Shown: in pieces, positions 25,925 through 34,333 of the stretch
How the letters are laid out: each line of letters opens with the position of its first letter
Position numbering within the stretch: position 1 is the first letter of the stretch
DNA from: JAFDCJ01 sp964527835
GTDB lineage: Bacteria > Desulfobacterota > Desulfobacteria > Desulfobacterales > JAFDCJ01
Assembly (NCBI GenBank): GCA_964527835.1
Contig: CAZGNV010000013.1
Coordinates: forward strand, 1-64,000
Reading direction: 5' to 3'
Length of the DNA stretch: 64,000 nt
Notes under the pieces: model-generated
What the model was told of the DNA's origin: nothing
Databases searched by the model: none
The model's input: only the letters and a program-made list of their open reading frames with translations
Translations under genes and position numbers: made by a program

Positions 25925-26926
25925 TTATTTCACCGCCTTGAGCATCCGGTAAACCTGTTTTTCGTTTTCACCGCAGCGCCTCAAGGACCGGGCGATAAGG
26001 TCGATATCTCCGGCGCTGCGCTTATTTTTCACCACCCGGGCGCACTGGAGCGCGAATTGACGCCAGGCATCACCGACGGCGGTCATCTGCACCGAAGCTT
26101 CCTTTAACACCGGCAGGTTGAGGATGCCGTATGCTTCCTGCAAAAAGGCGGCGTACATGAATCGAAACCCGCCGCCGCCGGTTCCGATTTCTTCCTGCAT
26201 GCGCACGATGTTGCCCACAAAATGCCGCACATAGCGCTCGTCGCTTTCCCTTGACAGCCTTGCGACCCTGCGGGCCAGGTGGTTGATCCCCTTGATGCCG
26301 ATCCAGGGAAGCGGGGCATACAGCATCATGCGCACTGTTTTTTTGATCGCTTTGCGGATGAGTTTTTCGAGATCCGGCGCTTGCGAATGCTCAAGCGGAT
26401 AGTGGGCCAGCCCTTTGGGGGCGCTGAATCCCCTGGCAAAACGCGCCTTTTTCAAATCAGCGGCTTTTATTCTTTCCAGGTGGTCGAAAACCGGATCGCT
26501 GAGCAGGTATTCATCGGCGTCCCGGCCGACAATGATGATGTTGTGGGCGTTGAACTGGAAGCGCATTTCCGGTGGAAAATAGGGGGAATAATAAACCGAG
26601 GTCTGAAGCCCCACCAGCCGGCCGGCGGCCACAAATTCATCCAGCTGCGCCATGGCCAGATCGGGGTCCCGATAGGTCCGGCGAAAGTATTGCACCCCCA
26701 GCAGCCCGGGCAGATTCTTGACAATGTAGCCGGGAAACATGCGGTAGGAAATCACGGGCAGGTTGCCCATTTTTAGAAACGGCAGATAGGCAAAACACAG
26801 GGTTCCGCTAAGACCAAAAACCATGGGCTCGGATAACGGCAGTCCATGGTATTTTAGCAGCGTCGCCATGACGCCGCTTTCGCAATGGGCAAAATGCTGG
26901 TGTTCAAAATCGGCGCTGGGATCCAA
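25925..26926 (-). CDS. BtrH-like C39-fold acyltransferase
   Basis: About 333 residues, starting at TTG 26926 with AAGGAG 10 nt upstream, one base after the preceding gene. The N-terminal papain-like domain shows Cys15 in HCESGVMATLL, His128 in FNAHNIIIVGRD and Asp144 in LLSDPVFDHL, the layout of the BtrH N-terminal domain. A helical C-terminal domain follows (DUF4872-like). BtrH in butirosin synthesis moves an acyl group from an ACP to an amine. Convergent with the ACP-KS-KS genes, it is a good candidate for off-loading their product onto an amine or other acceptor. This function is inferred. Confidence 0.8.
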   Translation of the reverse strand: MDPSADFEHQHFAHCESGVMATLLKYHGLPLSEPMVFGLSGTLCFAYLPFLKMGNLPVISYRMFPGYIVKNLPGLLGVQYFRRTYRDPDLAMAQLDEFVAAGRLVGLQTSVYYSPYFPPEMRFQFNAHNIIIVGRDADEYLLSDPVFDHLERIKAADLKKARFARGFSAPKGLAHYPLEHSQAPDLEKLIRKAIKKTVRMMLYAPLPWIGIKGINHLARRVARLSRESDERYVRHFVGNIVRMQEEIGTGGGGFRFMYAAFLQEAYGILNLPVLKEASVQMTAVGDAWRQFALQCARVVKNKRSAGDIDLIARSLRRCGENEKQVYRMLKAVK

Positions 26927-26927
26927 T

Positions 26928-27335
26928 TCAGATCGTCTCCTTGAAATTTTTCAATGTCCGGATATCCACCTGAAAAAAGTCCGCGTATCGTTGGAGCAGC
27001 CTGTCGTTTAACCGGCTGAACACTCTGGGATTCAGGTGGCGTTTGACCCGCCAGCGGGCCAGGCCCATACCGGCGGCCAGGGCGGGGACATCCATGTAAT
27101 ATTTATGCATGAAATATTCGATGGGTGCGGTCTCGCCCTTGATTGCCCGTGCCTTTGCGTCCTGCGCCAGTTTATCGAAATCGTCGACCACATCGCGCAG
27201 CACCACTTCTTCGGCATCCCAGCCGCTGGTGGCAACCCGGGTATATTGACCATTTTCATCAACGGCATACACCGTCTTGGTGCCATAGCCCTTGAAGGTC
27301 CGGATGTCATCCTGGGGCACTTCCTTGATTTTCAT
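26928..27335 (-). CDS. Unrecognised small protein coupled to BtrH-like gene
   Basis: About 135 residues from ATG 27335 with GGGGG upstream. I do not recognise the family. It has no signal peptide or membrane helix. The first half is acidic alpha/beta (DIRTFKGYGTKTVYAVDENG). The C-terminal part reads VPALAAGMGLARWRVKRHL and RLLQRYADFFQVDIRTLKNF, which looks like a helix-turn-helix-type helical domain, so DNA binding or docking is possible. It is spaced one base from the BtrH-like start, which argues for a joint function. Confidence 0.65.
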   Translation of the reverse strand: MKIKEVPQDDIRTFKGYGTKTVYAVDENGQYTRVATSGWDAEEVVLRDVVDDFDKLAQDAKARAIKGETAPIEYFMHKYYMDVPALAAGMGLARWRVKRHLNPRVFSRLNDRLLQRYADFFQVDIRTLKNFKETI

Positions 27336-27520
27336 GCTGCTGTCCCCCGTCAATGCCGGCGGATGGATCTGAAGCCGGAAACTGGATGTTTGCTGGTTGT
27401 TCGCGCTGCTGGAGCGATGTTTTAATATCCTGAATCCTGGCACATATCAATATTAATTGCGGCGTTCAATCAGTTTTTCCCGGCAGGGCGCGCGGCCATC
27501 CGAGGCCAATGTGGGGTTGC

Positions 27521-27549
27521 TTGACACTTCTGCAGGGCCTCATTATATT
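27521..27549 (+). promoter_or_regulatory. Consensus-like sigma-70 promoter for sppA-like gene
   Basis: TTGACA (27521-27526) and TATATT (27544-27549) with a 17-bp spacer, about 70 bp before the ATG at 27621. The intergenic region 27336-27620 carries nothing else obvious. Confidence 0.7.
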
Positions 27550-27620
27550 TACTTGAATTGAGCGTTTCAAAATTCTTCAATTTTCCAGCACCGCCAACTT
27601 TTCTGCCGAGGAATATCGAT

Positions 27621-28604
27621 ATGCGTAAATTGCTGTTGTTTGCTTTGATGATCATTTTGTTTTCGGTCACCGGTTGTACGACTCCTAAAATTCGGCTTTT
27701 TCCCAGCCAGGCCGATCCGCTCAAGGAGTTCACCCTGGCGGGCGAGGCGGATCAGAAGATTGTCGTGATTCCCGTGCGGGGCATTATTTCCGACGCCCCC
27801 AAGGAGGGTTTTATCCGCACCCGGCCCAGCCTGGTGCAGGAGGTGGTCTCCCAGCTGCGCCTGGCGGCCAGGGATAAAGATGTCCGGGCGGTGATTTTAA
27901 AAATCAACTCACCGGGCGGCTCGGTGACGGCCAGCGATATCCTTTTTAACGAGATCCGGAATTTCAAAAAACGCACCGGAGCCAAAGTGGTGGCGGCCAT
28001 GATGGGAGTGGCGGCCTCGGGGGGGTATTACCTTGCCCTGCCGGCGGATTATATTCTGGCCCATCCCACCACCGTCACCGGTTCGGTGGGCGTTATTTTT
28101 GTGCGGCCGCAGGTGGCGGGGCTGATGCACAAAATCGGCGTCGGCGTGCAGGTCAACAAATCCGGCAAACTCAAGGACATGGGATCTCCCTTTCGGGCCG
28201 CAACCGCCCAGGAGGAAAAAATATTGCAGGACCTCACCGACCGGCTGGGAGATCGTTTTGTGGACCTGGTCGCCAAATACCGGCACCTGGATCCAAAAGC
28301 CGCGGCTGAAATTGCCACCGCCCGGGTATACCTGGCCAATGAAGCCCTCGCATTGGGCCTGGTGGACGGCGTCGGGTACCTGGACGAAGCGCTGGCAGTG
28401 GCCAGAAAACAGGCCGGCCTGCCGCCGGATGCCAAGGTGGTGGTCTACCGGCGCACCGAATACCCGGATGACAACATTTACAATACTTCGACGCGCTATG
28501 GCGGGGGGGAACTGTCGGTCATCTCGGTTGATCTCTCCGATGTGCTGCTCCCGTTGCGGGCGGGATTTTACTATCTATGGCCGGCGGCCGCCGCAGGACA
28601 ATGA
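27621..28604 (+). CDS. sppA: SppA-like S49 peptidase, lipoprotein-anchored
   Basis: About 327 residues from ATG 27621 (AGGA upstream). A lipobox (FSVTGC) ends the signal peptide, so the enzyme should be lipid-anchored on the periplasmic side. The S49 core is complete: KINSPGGSVTASD, the nucleophile Ser in GVAASGGYYLALPAD, and the general-base Lys in SGKLKDMGSPFR. It is a single-domain form like archaeal/Bacillus SppA. It degrades signal peptides or damaged envelope proteins. It has its own good promoter. Confidence 0.9.
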   Translation: MRKLLLFALMIILFSVTGCTTPKIRLFPSQADPLKEFTLAGEADQKIVVIPVRGIISDAPKEGFIRTRPSLVQEVVSQLRLAARDKDVRAVILKINSPGGSVTASDILFNEIRNFKKRTGAKVVAAMMGVAASGGYYLALPADYILAHPTTVTGSVGVIFVRPQVAGLMHKIGVGVQVNKSGKLKDMGSPFRAATAQEEKILQDLTDRLGDRFVDLVAKYRHLDPKAAAEIATARVYLANEALALGLVDGVGYLDEALAVARKQAGLPPDAKVVVYRRTEYPDDNIYNTSTRYGGGELSVISVDLSDVLLPLRAGFYYLWPAAAAGQ

Positions 28605-28879
28605 TTGGAAGTCGGAAGGGGGAAATCGGAATGCGGAAACGAGAGAGTGGTCGTTCTGTCCCTATCTATGGCTTGACTTGATCAATGAATTGCTGCTATT
28701 GAAAAACACATTAAAGGAAAAAAGCATCCAAAATTTGTAACCCTGCATTTCGTATCCCGATGAGGATCGCCCATGGCTGGATTGGTCATCAAAACCCTGT
28801 CTCTACTGGTGAGAGCGGGGTTTTGCTGTGATGGGGTTTGTGTGCGGCGCTTTGAACCATTAGCAAAGGAGGTTTGAGG
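28605..28879. other. Intergenic region, terminator and leader
   Basis: No gene supported. It holds the terminator at 28790-28825 and a possible promoter (TTGACT near 28675) for the following lipoprotein/TRAP genes. Confidence 0.5.
28790..28825 (+). terminator. Stem-loop terminator candidate after sppA-like gene
   Basis: CAAAACCCTGTCTC pairs with GAGAGCGGGGTTTTG around a short loop, with two G-T wobbles. The 3' arm ends in TTTTG. It is the best terminator between the peptidase and the next gene, although it lies 186 bp downstream. Confidence 0.5.
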
Positions 28880-29302
28880 ATGAGACTTCAAAAAAAGGCA
28901 TCCATGACGACGATCCTGGCTTTATGTCTGGTGGGGGTGTTCTGGCTTGCCGGGTGCGCCGGCAGGGGGGCCCCGGAAAAAACCAACTGCGATGCCAAGA
29001 TCACCTGGCAGGTGGCCAGGGAGGCGAAACTCACCCAATTCGACTGCGCGGTGGGCAAGCATGGCGGCCAGCCGTCACTTATTTTCACCGTGGGGATTGA
29101 AAATCCCACCGCTAAACCGCTGCGCTACCGGATCAATATCTTTCTGGAGGACATGGACAAGGCTGCCGGATATCTTGTGCCGCGCAAGGGCAAACCACCG
29201 GTGATTCAGCCCGGCAAAGGGGCGACAGTGAAAATTCCCTTTATCGGCACCGGCAAGGAATCCAAGAAAATTCTGGTGATTGTCAAAGCGTTCAGCTCCT
29301 AG
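28880..29302 (+). CDS. Small lipoprotein of unknown function
   Basis: About 140 residues. ATG 28880 is 7 nt after AGGAGG, a strong site; an upstream TTG is not needed. The lipobox is FWLAGC. The mature part is a predicted beta-sandwich (LIFTVGIENPTAKPLRYRI, PGKGATVKIPFIGTG), which resembles small periplasmic domains that follow other transport genes. It lies 50 bp before the TAXI binding protein gene and may be an accessory of that transporter. No named family was recognised. Confidence 0.75.
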   Translation: MRLQKKASMTTILALCLVGVFWLAGCAGRGAPEKTNCDAKITWQVAREAKLTQFDCAVGKHGGQPSLIFTVGIENPTAKPLRYRINIFLEDMDKAAGYLVPRKGKPPVIQPGKGATVKIPFIGTGKESKKILVIVKAFSS

Positions 29303-29352
29303 TTTGAGGGCCTCGCAAAACATTCATTCCGGACATCAAGGAGGGCTGCAAG

Positions 29353-30336
29353 ATGAAACCTACGGGCACAAAAATTCTTTTCCTTACAATGGCAGTGTTG
29401 TGCTGTGCACTGTTGATTGCCGGCTCGGCGTCGGCGCGCACCCAGTTTGTCTCCATCGGCACGGGAGGCACCGGCGGCATTTATTACCCCTACGGCGGGG
29501 GCGTGGCTGAAATCTGGTCCAAATTCGTTCCCGGCGTCAAGGCCGTGGCCGAGGTGACCGGCGCCAGCGTGGAAAACGTCAAGCTGGCCCACAAGGGGGA
29601 AACTGTGGTCGGTGAGGTCATGGGCGATGTGGCCGAGGCCGGCTACAAGGGAACCGGCAAATTCAAGGGCAAAAAACACAACATTCTGTCCATGGCCATC
29701 ATGTATCCCAACCTGCTGCAGATCGTCACCCTGAAAAAAAGCGGCATCACCAACATCGAACAGGTCAAGGGCCGTCATATCAGCACCGGCAGCCCGGGCA
29801 GCGGCACCAATTTCATGGCCGAAAACGTTTTCAAGGCCCTGGGCATTCCCTTGAACTCATACAAGGACAGCCGCCTGTCGTTTACCGAAAGCGCCAACGC
29901 TCTGAGAGACGGCACCATCGAGGTGGGCATCTGGTCGGTGGGACCCGGCACCAGCTCCATCCTGGATCTGGCCACCACCCATGACATCCATATCATTGCC
30001 TTCACCCCGGAGCAGACCAAAAAGATCCTGGCGGCCAACCAGAACTATTCCGCGGTGGAACTGGCCGGCGGTGTATACCGCGGGGTTGACCAGGCCGTGC
30101 CCACCATCGGGGTATGGAACGTCATGATTTGCCAGAAGTCCCTGGATACGGATATGGTCTACAACCTGGTCAAAGCCCTTTACGAGCACCAGGACTATCT
30201 GCTGAAAATACATCCTTCGGCGTCCTATACCACGCCGGAAAATGCGGTCAAGTATTCGCCCATCCCCCTGCATCCGGGCACCATCAAATACCTCAAGGAA
30301 AAAGGCATTGCCGTGCCCGCCCGGCTGATGCCCTGA
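29353..30336 (+). CDS. TAXI-family TRAP transporter solute-binding protein
   Basis: About 327 residues, with AAGGAGGG before ATG 29353. The signal peptide ends at SASA. The TAXI signature VSIGTGGTGGIYYPYGG opens the mature protein, and SPGSGTNFMAENV and GIWSVGPGTSS line the ligand cleft. TAXI proteins bind glutamate, 2-oxoglutarate or related carboxylates in characterised cases; the ligand here is unknown. DUF1850 and fused permease genes follow, completing the transporter. Confidence 0.95.
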   Translation: MKPTGTKILFLTMAVLCCALLIAGSASARTQFVSIGTGGTGGIYYPYGGGVAEIWSKFVPGVKAVAEVTGASVENVKLAHKGETVVGEVMGDVAEAGYKGTGKFKGKKHNILSMAIMYPNLLQIVTLKKSGITNIEQVKGRHISTGSPGSGTNFMAENVFKALGIPLNSYKDSRLSFTESANALRDGTIEVGIWSVGPGTSSILDLATTHDIHIIAFTPEQTKKILAANQNYSAVELAGGVYRGVDQAVPTIGVWNVMICQKSLDTDMVYNLVKALYEHQDYLLKIHPSASYTTPENAVKYSPIPLHPGTIKYLKEKGIAVPARLMP

Positions 30337-30337
30337 G

Positions 30338-30892
30338 ATGGGAAGACGGATCAGACGCAGCCGCCGGCTGGTTTTTTTCGCCGCCGGCTGTGTCGCCGTT
30401 CTGGCCCTGGCCGCTGCGCTGATTCCCGGGGGGCTGGAGCTGCGGGTCGTGCCGGTCAAGGACGGTGCGCCGCTGCTGGTGCTGCCTATGAAGCCGGGTG
30501 AGCGCTTTACCGTGCATTATTACCATTCGGTGGAAAACGCCCCGATCTGGGAAGTCCACAGCCTGGATCAAAAGGGGCGTATCTATATTGAAGAAGAGCG
30601 CTATTTGAAATTCGGTGCCGGCATGGGCCGCATGCCCGGTGTAGGCCGCATGGTCAAACGCGGTCCCTATGAAGTCATCGAGGATATGCACCTGCCCACG
30701 GGAGACTTTATTTTGCGGGTGGGAAGCCCCGGGGTCGATCACACGGTGATCTGGCGCGGCCAGCGCAAAAACCTGTCCGCTGTGGCCCCCCATGTGGCGG
30801 TGCGGTTTTCCGCCCGCCCGGTGAGCCTGCTGCACTGCTGGTGGCGGCGGATCTTTCCCCACCCGGCCACACCGGTCATCGGGAGCAGCTGA
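30338..30892 (+). CDS. DUF1850 protein of TAXI-TRAP operon
   Basis: About 184 residues, one base after the TAXI gene and overlapping the permease start by one base (TGATG). One N-terminal membrane anchor precedes a beta-rich domain with YYHSVENAPIWEVHSL, the conserved DUF1850 segment. This family is found almost only beside TAXI-TRAP permeases, so it is probably an accessory or assembly factor. Its exact role is unknown. Confidence 0.9.
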   Translation: MGRRIRRSRRLVFFAAGCVAVLALAAALIPGGLELRVVPVKDGAPLLVLPMKPGERFTVHYYHSVENAPIWEVHSLDQKGRIYIEEERYLKFGAGMGRMPGVGRMVKRGPYEVIEDMHLPTGDFILRVGSPGVDHTVIWRGQRKNLSAVAPHVAVRFSARPVSLLHCWWRRIFPHPATPVIGSS

Positions 30893-32898
30893 TGCCTGAA
30901 AAAAAGATGGGCGACAATCAGATATCGAAAAAAAATCCTGTGCCGCATGATGCCCAGCCGGCCCTGGCAGCCACCACCGCCCGGGTGGTGATGGTGATCG
31001 CCGTCGCCCTGAGCCTTTACCAGCTTTACACGGCGGGCATCGCCGCGCTGACCGCCCTGGTGCAGCGATCCATTCACCTGGGCGCCATTTTTAGCTTGAC
31101 ATTTCTGCTCAAACCCCCTTTCAAGGGGGCGCGCAAGGACCGCCTGAACTTCTGGGTGGTCTTCGACTGGATCCTGGTGCTGGCATCGATTTACTGCACC
31201 TATTACATCTGCAGCAACCTGACGGCCATCTTCGAACGGCAGGGCGACTGGCTGCCCGCCGACCTGGTGGTGAGCATCATCGGCACGCTGCTGGTCATGG
31301 AGGCCTGCCGCCGGGTGATCGGCCTGGTGATGACCGGCATTTGCGCCACCGCCGTTTTATATGCCTATTTCGGCCCTTACATGCCCGAGCTGATCATCCA
31401 TAAGGGATACAGCGTGGAGCGCATTGCCACCACCCTGTGGCTGACCACCGAGGGCATTTTCGGCCTGCCCCTGGGGGTGGCCGCCACCTTCGTCTTCGTT
31501 TTCGTGCTGTTCGGCGCTTTTCTGGAATCCACCGGCGGCGGAAATTTTTTCATTGAACTGGCCTATGCGCTGACCGGCCGTTTTTCCGGCGGGCCGGCCA
31601 AAACCGCGGTGGTGGCCTCGGGCTTCATGGGGTCGGTTTCGGGCTCGGCGGTGGGCAACGTGGTGGCCACGGGATCCTTTACCATTCCGATGATGAAAAA
31701 AGTCGGCTACCGGCCCCATGTAGCGGGCGCCATCGAGGCGGCCGCCTCCACCGGCGGGCAGCTGATGCCGCCCATCATGGGAGCCGGTGCCTTTTTGATG
31801 GCTGAATTTACCAACACCAGCTACCTGACCATCATCAAGGTGGCCCTGGTGCCGGCCATCATGTACTACATCACCGTGCTGTTTTTCGTGCATTACGAAG
31901 CCCGCAAATACGGCCTCAAGGGACAGCCCCGGGAAAATTTGCCCCGCATCTGGGACACGGTGCGCGAAGGGCTGCACTTTATCATTCCGGTGGGGATTCT
32001 GATTTACGTCCTGGTGGCCAACTACTCGCCCATGATGGCCGGCTTTGTGGCCGTTATGAGCACCCTGGCCGCCAGCCTGGCCGCCGACAGCGTGCGCTGG
32101 ACGCTGCGACGCACCCGGAATTTCAGCGGCGGTGCTCAGCCTGAAAGCCTGGCAGCTTTTGGTTGGCGGGAATTGAAAATGATCATCGGCGCCCTGGAAA
32201 AAGGCGCGGTCAACGCCCTGATGGTCTCCATTGCCTGTGCCGCGGCCGGAATCATCGTCGGCATGGTGACGCTGACCGGCATGGGTCTCAAGTTTTCCAG
32301 CCTGGTGCTGGATTTGAGCTTCGGCATCAAGGCCCTGGCCATTTTGCTCATCGGCGCCGCCTCGCTGGTGCTCGGCATGGGACTGCCGGTCACCGCCAGT
32401 TACATCGTGCTGGCCACCCTGGCCGGTCCGGCCCTGATGGACATGGGGGTTCCCCTGCTGGTGGCCCACATGATCGTGTTCTGGTATTCCCAGGATGCCA
32501 ACGTCACCCCCCCGGTGAGCCTGGCCAGCTTTGCCGGTGCCGGCGTGGCCGGGGCCAACCCCATGCGAACCGCTTTTACCTCCTGGAAGCTGGCCAAGGG
32601 GCTTTACATCATCCCCCTGATCATGGCCTACCGGCCGCTGCTGGGAATCGGCAAGGATTACCAGCTGCTCAGCTGGCCGGTGGCCCTTACCATGATCACC
32701 ACCACCCTGGGGCTGGTGGCCTTTGCCTCAGCGCTGGAGCGCTTTTTTTTGCGGCCCGCCACCTGGGTCGAAACCCTGCTGTTCTGGCTGGCCGCCGCCG
32801 GGCTTTTCTGGCCCACCTACTGGACTGACTGGGTCGGCCTGGCGCTGCTGGCCACGGTGGTTTTGCTGCAAAAATTCCATACTCCCGAAAAAATTTGA
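30892..32898 (+). CDS. TRAP transporter fused permease (TAXI type, DctQM fusion)
   Basis: About 668 residues from ATG 30892. The N-terminal four-helix DctQ-like part is joined to a DctM-like ion-coupling domain with about twelve helices. DctM motifs seen are GSVSGSAVGNVVATGSFTIP and AAASTGGQLMPPIMGAGAFLM in the first half and LGMGLPVTASYIVLATLAGP in the second. It uses a sodium or proton gradient with the TAXI protein. A terminal set of four hydrophobic helices lies after about residue 590. Confidence 0.95.
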   Translation: MPEKKMGDNQISKKNPVPHDAQPALAATTARVVMVIAVALSLYQLYTAGIAALTALVQRSIHLGAIFSLTFLLKPPFKGARKDRLNFWVVFDWILVLASIYCTYYICSNLTAIFERQGDWLPADLVVSIIGTLLVMEACRRVIGLVMTGICATAVLYAYFGPYMPELIIHKGYSVERIATTLWLTTEGIFGLPLGVAATFVFVFVLFGAFLESTGGGNFFIELAYALTGRFSGGPAKTAVVASGFMGSVSGSAVGNVVATGSFTIPMMKKVGYRPHVAGAIEAAASTGGQLMPPIMGAGAFLMAEFTNTSYLTIIKVALVPAIMYYITVLFFVHYEARKYGLKGQPRENLPRIWDTVREGLHFIIPVGILIYVLVANYSPMMAGFVAVMSTLAASLAADSVRWTLRRTRNFSGGAQPESLAAFGWRELKMIIGALEKGAVNALMVSIACAAAGIIVGMVTLTGMGLKFSSLVLDLSFGIKALAILLIGAASLVLGMGLPVTASYIVLATLAGPALMDMGVPLLVAHMIVFWYSQDANVTPPVSLASFAGAGVAGANPMRTAFTSWKLAKGLYIIPLIMAYRPLLGIGKDYQLLSWPVALTMITTTLGLVAFASALERFFLRPATWVETLLFWLAAAGLFWPTYWTDWVGLALLATVVLLQKFHTPEKI

Positions 32899-33031
32899 TT
32901 TCGGGGACCATACTTCATTCCGCTTTCCGATAAAGGCCCTGGTTTGCCTGCTGCGGCTCGCCGGCAGGTGGTTTTTCTAATTTTTTGGATAAATTGTCCC
33001 CGGATTTGCGAATTTAACGGTGTCATCGAAT

Positions 33032-33523
33032 TTAGTCGAATTTATGGAGCATGAGAAGGGCGTCAAAATCGGCGGTTATTTGCTTCCAGTTTTGAAGGAT
33101 ATTGTTTTCTTGCCGGTTAATCCAGGCCACTTCTTCATTTCCGATAATTGCGTCCGCCACACACTCTTCCACCTCATTTCTGTCGAGGATGCTGATACAG
33201 CCCTCATCATCAATCCAAATATCAAGCAGCATATCCAGGTATTCGACCCGATTTTCTCCCAGTTTGAGATGACGACAGATATGGAACAGGTATCCCTTCA
33301 GGTTTGCGCTGGCGTCAAGCATTTTCCAGAGCACAAAACCGCAGCCGGTCCTGTAGTAGGCGTAGGTAACGGCTCCCACCTCAAAAGAAACGCCACCGAC
33401 CCGGCCGGCGCGTTCATTCACATACTTCAACACCATGAAATGGGCATTGTCGCGCAACAGCAGATCGCAAAGGTAGGTTTCATCCGGTTTATTGAGATGG
33501 CGTTTGACTTCAAGGATTTTCAT
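33032..33523 (-). CDS. DUF402 domain protein
   Basis: About 163 residues. The DUF402/FomD-like pattern is visible: YLCDLLLRDNAHFMVLKYV, GAVTYAYYRTGCGFVLWKM, and the acidic metal-binding segment YLDMLLDIWIDDEGCISILD. Characterised relatives are nucleoside-phosphate hydrolases (FomD) that use divalent metal. It is a lone gene, separated from the MetH-activation gene by a dispersed repeat. A specific substrate cannot be named. Confidence 0.8.
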   Translation of the reverse strand: MKILEVKRHLNKPDETYLCDLLLRDNAHFMVLKYVNERAGRVGGVSFEVGAVTYAYYRTGCGFVLWKMLDASANLKGYLFHICRHLKLGENRVEYLDMLLDIWIDDEGCISILDRNEVEECVADAIIGNEEVAWINRQENNILQNWKQITADFDALLMLHKFD

Positions 33524-33580
33524 CGTTTTAAGCTTTCACGCCCGCCGATAGCGGAATTTGCAGAGCGCAACCCTGAACAG

Positions 33581-33632
33581 CTCCTGAAAAGGCTTGCTTA
33601 AGCGAGAAAATTTACTTTTTACGGGCGCATCA
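33581..33632 (+). repeat. Dispersed intergenic repeat, copy B
   Basis: CTCCTGAAAAGGCTTGCTTA, then AGCGAGAAAATTTAC and TTTTTACGGGCGCATCA. It matches copy A closely apart from the TTAA/GAA centre. It overlaps the 3' end of the next minus-strand gene by a few bases. Confidence 0.7.
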
Positions 33633-34307
33633 TTTTTTAATTCCATATTTTTGAGCCAGTTTTTCATCATAACGCGCTTTGCGGCCCTCGCACTGCTGCC
33701 GGGGACACAGCTGACAGCTGAAAAAGGAAGTTTGGGTGGGAAAATAAATGCCGGAGATGGACTTTGCCGGCAGCATCAATAAGCTGTCGGTCAGTTCGAC
33801 GCCAATGGCGGCCTTAACGTCTCCGAGCAGCGCGAACAGCGGCTTTTGCTCTTCCAGGGGCCAGTCGGGCAGCGAGCCCGGTGCCATGAAAGCCATTTTT
33901 TCCAGGGCAAAGCGCGCTTGCAGGTGCTTTTTCAAATGTCGCCGGGCCGCCTCCAGGGCCATGTTGCCGACGGCATCCAGGTAGTACTGGTTCAGAAGAT
34001 CTTCAGTGCGCCTTATTTTTTCATCCAGCCGCCTGCCAAGGGTAATCACAAAGGGAAAAATCCGCTGAACCTGATCCAGGTTTTTGCGCAGCACCCGGCT
34101 GCGCAGGCGCTGCCCCGAGACCACCACGGCATCAGCCTGTCTTTTTTCAACATAACAGGTGGTGTACAGGGCCCGGGCATCGATCAGCTCCCGGGCGGCG
34201 TCGGTCAGCTGCCGCAGCAGGGCCGGTTCGCAATCCGCCGGCAGTCGCAGTTTTTTGCGGATGGCATCCGGCGGCAGGTCCAGGGGTATGTCTTTTAACA
34301 CCGTCAT
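33630..34307 (-). CDS. Vitamin B12-dependent methionine synthase activation-domain protein
   Basis: About 225 residues; the start at ATG 34307 has CGGAG 12 nt upstream, and TTG 34337 overlapping the DegT gene end is an alternative. Features of stand-alone MetH activation-domain proteins: PFVITLGRRLDEKI, YLDAVGNMALEAARRHL, LMLPAKSISGIYFP and a terminal CQLCPRQQCEGR cysteine motif. In MetH this domain aids reductive methylation of cob(II)alamin using AdoMet. Stand-alone versions occur in anaerobes near corrinoid proteins. Here it follows a DegT aminotransferase, and a B12-binding radical SAM gene lies further upstream. Confidence 0.82.
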   Translation of the reverse strand: MTVLKDIPLDLPPDAIRKKLRLPADCEPALLRQLTDAARELIDARALYTTCYVEKRQADAVVVSGQRLRSRVLRKNLDQVQRIFPFVITLGRRLDEKIRRTEDLLNQYYLDAVGNMALEAARRHLKKHLQARFALEKMAFMAPGSLPDWPLEEQKPLFALLGDVKAAIGVELTDSLLMLPAKSISGIYFPTQTSFFSCQLCPRQQCEGRKARYDEKLAQKYGIKK

Positions 34308-34333
34308 GGCGCAGTCAGGCTCCGGAATTCTTG

